Both the position numbers and the translations under genes were made by a program. This document shows, piece by piece, positions 59,066 through 64,000 of a stretch of 64,000 nt of DNA. Source of the DNA: Chondrilla cf. caribensis (Eukaryota > Porifera > Demospongiae > Chondrillida > Chondrillidae); NCBI GenBank assembly GCA_964020155.1, contig OZ026547.1, positions 227,501 to 291,500 on the forward strand. Reading direction: 5' to 3'. The notes beneath the pieces were generated by a model. The model saw nothing but the letters and a program-made list of their open reading frames with translations. It did not search any database and was not told the DNA's origin. Numbering within the stretch: position 1 is the stretch's first letter; each line of letters opens with the position of its first letter.

Positions 59066-60239
59066 GATCCAGCATGTTGAAGAATTTCTACAATCATTGC
59101 CATGGTGGGGTTGTCATGGTAACGATACCATTCCTGTCAATTGTAAGAAGTACCTATCTACATACTTGGTAGTTGAAATAAACATAAACACAGTTCAACA
59201 CATCATTCTCTTCAAACTGTTCAGTGTTACACTCAGCTGGAACACTGAGGTTTAATGGTTGCCATGGTGAGTTACCATGACAACATCACAATTTATCCAC
59301 CTGTAAAAATACCTATCAGGATAGTTTCAAACTGTCAACAGCATGCATCACAATCAATTTGGAGGATCGGTATGTGGTTTGTGTGCTGTAGTGCTGGTTG
59401 GTTGTCTTCTTCTAATTTTAAAGCTCACTTAGCATAATACTATCCATCGCAGGCAACACCTACATTGACAGTCCCAAAAGTGAGCACAGCACAGTATGCA
59501 TATCGTCAATATAAAATGGTATGGCCTAAATAGGTTGTCATGACAAGATTTTTCAATGGCTACCATGTTAACAAAAGTAAGCTTTGAAATTCAGAGGGGA
59601 GAGTGTGGCACACTTTTGATACCATGTAGCATTGAGCCCCATTCTGTACTCATAAGTACCATCCCTCACTCATGAACCCCACCCCTTGCTCACGAGCCCC
59701 ACCCCTCCATTTACATGTAACAGGTATGAGGTTTCAATTGTTGCCATGGTAGGTTACCATGACAACAACTCTGTAGCCACTAATCTGTCATAAAATCTCA
59801 AAAGCACATACACATCTAGGTAGGTTTGGACTGTTAACATTATCCATCACAATCAGTTTGGAACATTCGCATGTGGCTTGTGTACCTTGCTGCTAGTGCA
59901 CCTGTTCATGTTTCAGTAGTTGCCATGGTAGGTTGTCATGACAACCTAACATACTAATATGCTATGAAAATAACATCCTTCATACTTCTCTAGGTAGATG
60001 AATCCAACATCACCTAAACTGTCCATGGTATATGGATCATAGTTGGAACATTAGCATGATGTTTGGTTCAATGGCTACCATGGGAAGTTGTCATGACAAC
60101 ACCCATGACATTTTTTGTGGTTGCCATGGGGAGTTGTCATGACAACATACATCACTTCTCTCAAAATGTTAGAAACTGTCAATAGTATCATTATCACAAT
60201 CAGTTTGGGACATTTCTATGTGGTTTGTGTCTTGCTGTC

Positions 60240-60800
60240 ATCCCACCTGCAAGTTTCACCCACTATGGACTCTGCACCATTTTCTTTGACCAAAATGTTG
60301 GTCAGTTTGTACAATAACTTAGCGACTTTGCACTTTTTTTAAATAAACAGGAGGACACAAAATAAATTCACAATGTTCTCTACAATTCCTTTGACTGGAA
60401 ATTACATTTAGGGAGATACGTTGATATATACAAATAGTTCAACACAAAATAGTACCTTCTACTGAAGGTACTATTTTGTGAGAGTAGTATGAAGAGAGTA
60501 TTATGTAAAAACACTCCACAAGGAGTTAGAGCGCTTGATTTGTTAATGTTTTTCTGATGACAAGCAAAATAGTGGCTTTTGCCATGCTTAGTTTGCTTGA
60601 AGAACCAGTACACACTACACAAACTCCTAAACAGAGATCAGGGGACAGCCATCACGGATTGCTGGAAGCCACTACTAAAGCACCATACCACCTGCAAGCT
60701 CCACCCACTATGGACTCTGCCCCTATGAACTCTTATTTATGTAACCATTTCCTGTGTTTGTTTGCATGTTATGACAAAGCCTGCAACATACACGAGCTGT
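60240..60800. repeat. CC upstream element U with snap-back end
   Basis: Element U sequence in which GTACCTTC is followed by TACT and GAAGGTACTATTTTGTGA, making a 16-bp perfect hairpin (60452-60480) in place of the usual CCACCGAAGGGAGAGG. The same structure is at 63331-63359. Confidence 0.75.
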
Positions 60801-61003
60801 ACGGACACGTATGACGCTAATCATATTCATTGTTGCCTACATTGAAAGTTCTGCTTGAATGCAGGCACAGTCCTATGAATATCATTAGGCCTAGTCTGTG
60901 TCATGAATATCATCAGATGTTATTCGCATTATTCACCATTCAAAATTACCGACTCAGAGTCACAGGTTCACGAAGACAAAAGGTTACTTTCCAAGACAAG
61001 AGG

Positions 61004-61102
61004 ATGGCAATGTCAACTGATAAAGACATAGAAGTTGAACCAGATTGTGAGGAGAGACCTCCACTGACTTCTCTGATGACAGCACTCAGGAATACAGCAA
61101 AA
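61004..61102 (+). pseudogene. Lone CC exon 1 with one codon deleted
   Basis: MAMSTDKDIEVEPDCEERPP; the SP pair is shortened by 3 nt, frame kept, donor GTAAGA. No exon 2 follows. Confidence 0.75.
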
Positions 61103-61784
61103 GTAAGACTGCTTTGAAATTCAGGGAGTGTGTCACACTTTTGATACCATGTAGCATTGAGCCCCACTCCGTACTCATAAGTACCACCCCTCACTCATGA
61201 ACCCCCTCCATTTACATGTAATAGGCATGAGGCTTCAATTGTTGCCATGGTAGGTTACCATGACAACAATTCTGTAGCCACTAATCTTAGAAACTAAAAA
61301 GCACATACATATCTAGGTAGGTTTGAACTGTTAACATTATCCATCATAATCAGTTTGGAACATTTGCATGTGGCTTGTGTACCTTGCTGCTAGTGCACCT
61401 GTTCATGTTTCAGTGGTTACCATGGTAGGTTGTCATGACAACCTACCATATACTAATCTGTCATGAAAATAACATCCTTCATACTTCTCTAGGAGATGAA
61501 TCCAACATCACCTAAACTGTCCATGGTATATGGATCATAGTTGGAACATTAGCATGATGTTTGGTTCAATGGCTACCATGGGAAGTTGTCATGACAAAAT
61601 ACCCATGACATCTTTGTGGTTGCCATGGGGAGTTGTCATGACAACATACATCACTTCTCTCAAAATGTTAGAAACTGTCAATATTATCATCATCACAATC
61701 AGTTTGGAACATTTCTATGCGGTTTGTGTCTTGCTGTCAATGAACTACAATAAGATCTTACATGCTTCAATGATAGCTATGGTG

Positions 61785-61946
61785 GATTTGGATGTGTTTT
61801 ATCTTTGGACAGATAATGGATGTCACTGTTTTAGCTTTAGTTGTGTGTACCTGTAGAAGCCCAAGTGGGCAAAACGTTGTACAATTGAATAATTGTTCTT
61901 GATGAAAAATTGTGACATGCGTTATCTGATAAAACACATCCAAATT
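61785..61946. mobile_element. Inverted-repeat element, second copy
   Basis: Copy of 58903-59065 in the next 2.88-kb repeat. The core is changed to CTGTAGAAGCCC and the left arm has an AACGCA to AATGGA change. Confidence 0.6.
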
Positions 61947-63119
61947 GATCTAGCATGTTGAAGAATTTCTACAATCATTGCCATGGTGGGGTTGTCATGG
62001 TAACGATACCATTCCTGTCAATTGTAAGAAGTACCTATCTACGTACATGGTAGTTGAAATAAACATCAACACAGTTCAACACATCATTCTCTTCAAACTG
62101 TTCAGTGTTACACTCAGCTGGAACACTGAGGTTTAATGGTTGCCATGGTGAGTTACCATGACAACATCACAATTTATCCACCTGTAAAAATACCTATCAG
62201 TATAGTTTCAAAATGTCAACAGCATGCATCACAATCAATTTGGAGGATCTGTATGTGTTTGTGTGCTGTAGTGCTGGTTGGTTGTCTTCTTCTAATTTTA
62301 AAGCTCACTTAGCATAATACTATCCATCGCAGGCAACACCTACATTGACAGTCCCAAAAGTGAGCACAGCACAGTATGCATATCGTCAATATAAATGGTA
62401 TGGCCTAAATAGGTTGTCATGACAAGATTTTTCAATGGCTACCATGTTAACAAAAGTAAGCTTTGAAATTCAGAGGGGAGAGTGTGGCACACTTTTGATA
62501 CCATGTAGCATTGAGCCCCATTCTGTACTCATAAGTACCATCCCTCACTCATGAACCCCACCCCTTGCTCACGAGCCCCACCCCTCCATTTACATGTAAC
62601 AGGCATAAGGTTTCAATTGTTGCCATGGTAGGTTACCATGACAACAATTCTGTAGCCACTAATCTGTCATAAAATCTCAAAAGCACATACACATCTAGGT
62701 AGGTTTGGACTGTTAACATTATCCATCACAATCAGTTTGGAACATTTGCATGTGGCTTGTGAGCCTTGCTGCTAGTGCACCTGTTCATGTTTCAGTAGTT
62801 GCCATGGTAGGTTGTCATGACAACCTAACATACTAATATGCTATGAAAATAACATCCTTCATACTTCTCTAGGTAGATGAATCCAACATCACCTAAACTG
62901 TCCATGGTATATGGATCATAGTTGGAACATTAGCATGATGTTTGGTTCAATGGCTACCATGGGAAGTTGTCATGACAACACCCATGACATTTTTTGTGGT
63001 TGCCATGGGGAGTTGTCATGACAACATACATCACTTCTCTCAAAATGTTAGAAACTGTCAATAGTATCATCACCACAATCAGTTTGGGACATTTCTACGT
63101 GGTTTGTGTCTTGCTGTCA

Positions 63120-64000
63120 TCCCACCTGCAAGTTTCACCCACTATGGACTCTGCACCATTTTCTTTGACCAAAATGTTGGTCAGTTTGTACAATAACTTA
63201 GCGACTTTGCACTTTTTTTAAATAAACAGGAGGACACAAAATAAATTCACAATGTTCTCTACAATTCCTTTGACTAAAATAATTACATTTGGGGAGATAC
63301 GTTGATATATACAAATAGTTCAACACAAAATAGTACCTTCTACTGAAGGTACTATTTTGTGAGAGTAGTATGAAGAGAGTATTATGTAAAAACATTCCAC
63401 GAGGAGTTAGAGCGCTTGATTCATTAACGTTTTTCTGATGACAAGCAAAATAGTGGCTTTTGCCATGCTTAGTTTGCTTGAAGAACCAGTACACACTACA
63501 CAAACTCCTAAACAGAGATCAGGGACAGCCATCACGGATTGCTGGAAGCCACTACTAAAGCACCATACCACCTGCAAGCTCCACCCACTATGGACTCTGC
63601 CCCTATGAACTCTTATTTATGTAACCATTCCTGTGTTTGTTTGCATGTTATGATGAAGGCTACAGTATAGTAGCTGAAATGTCAACTTCTATTCAATTGA
63701 TTTTTCAGTTGGATTAAGGATATTTTCTTTACACTATTTTTTTGACACAACTGTTGCTTGGAACTGTTGGAATAGTGCACTTTATTAAATAAATAGACAG
63801 TTGAGGACATCAAATAGATTCACACAAGTGTTCTCTACAATTATTTTGATCTAAATAATTATGTTTGGGGAGATACACTGATATATACAAATAGTACCTT
63901 CCTCCAAAGGGAGAGGCGATCGAAGGCCATTATGCAGAGCGGGACAGTCTGTATGGGCGACTATGACGCTAATTATATTCATTGCTGTCCTGCAACCCCA
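63120..64000. repeat. CC upstream element U at the right edge
   Basis: Full element U (snap-back at 63331-63359, then a second more ordinary version with CCTTCCTCCAAAGGGAGAGG near 63896 and GCTAATTATATTCATTG at the edge). A further CC first exon is expected just beyond the window. Confidence 0.7.

Larger units (their letters stand above)
57230..63110. repeat. Satellite-like array with inverted GTTGCCATGG cores and 2.88-kb higher-order period
   Basis: Diverged units of about 150-190 bp, most opening with GTTGCCATGGTAGG followed by GTTACCATGACAAC or GTTGTCATGACAAC (for example 57278, 57455, 58531, 59097, 59259, 59740). Between cores the units share ATCAGTTTGGAACATT and GGTAGATGAATCCAACATC. Segments 58860-60240 and 61740-63120 are almost identical at an offset of 2880 bp. 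Confidence 0.85.

Overview
The window looks like nuclear DNA of an animal, most likely an early-branching one such as a sponge; this is inference. The supports are short spliced introns (59-78 nt) with GT/AG borders, a Tc1/mariner transposon, TA-flanked MITEs, long CA/GT tracts, many minisatellites, and a diverged exon pair of the AAA ATPase VCP/p97. I see no operons, ribosome binding sites, tRNA or rRNA. The only single-copy-like coding pieces are at 1148-1444, 7836-7869 and 52478-52735, all weakly supported.

Layout. 1-775 is a 28/22-bp minisatellite. 1484-4139 is a complete Tc1/mariner-like element with perfect 27-bp terminal repeats and TA target duplications. It holds a DD34E transposase (minus strand) and a convergent second gene (plus strand) for a 311-residue protein of unknown function; this passenger gene is the most unusual system seen here. 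4464-6842 has two copies of a small acidic/repetitive protein family (called T here), with a third copy at 40771-41150.

From about 8 kb onward the window is a cluster of duplicated genes. A plus-strand family (called CC here) has four exons: a short N-terminal exon, a CUE-like helical segment plus long coiled coil, a small exon, and a C-terminal exon ending in a conserved LPIQETGHSDTQEM motif. Five copies can be spliced into uninterrupted reading frames (A 16659-18322, B 21025-22664, C 26883-28630, E 34643-38654, D 49270-50993). One copy has a nonsense codon (43724-45500), and many are truncated (15203-16170, 20047-20249, 32836-33937, 48330-48386, and lone first exons at 55922, 57035, 58153 and 61004). 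A and B share one exon 2 tail and exon 3 (type I); C and D have unrelated sequence there (type II). Convergent with several CC copies lie minus-strand genes: a family (M) with a C-terminal exon ending in a CKMVDKFAQNRW-like segment (8104, 10730, 23605, 29315, 39629, 51808) and small genes with a hydrophobic N-terminus (S, at 22924-23199 and 38913-39194).

The duplications are recent enough that insertions can be dated against paralogous empty sites (MITEs at 14494-14668 and 39885-40060). From 57 kb to the end the window becomes a satellite-like array of roughly 150-190 bp diverged units with inverted GTTGCCATGG/GTTGTCATGACAAC cores, organised into a 2.88-kb higher-order repeat. All exon boundaries were read by eye from splice consensus and frame agreement; no alignment or transcript data were available.
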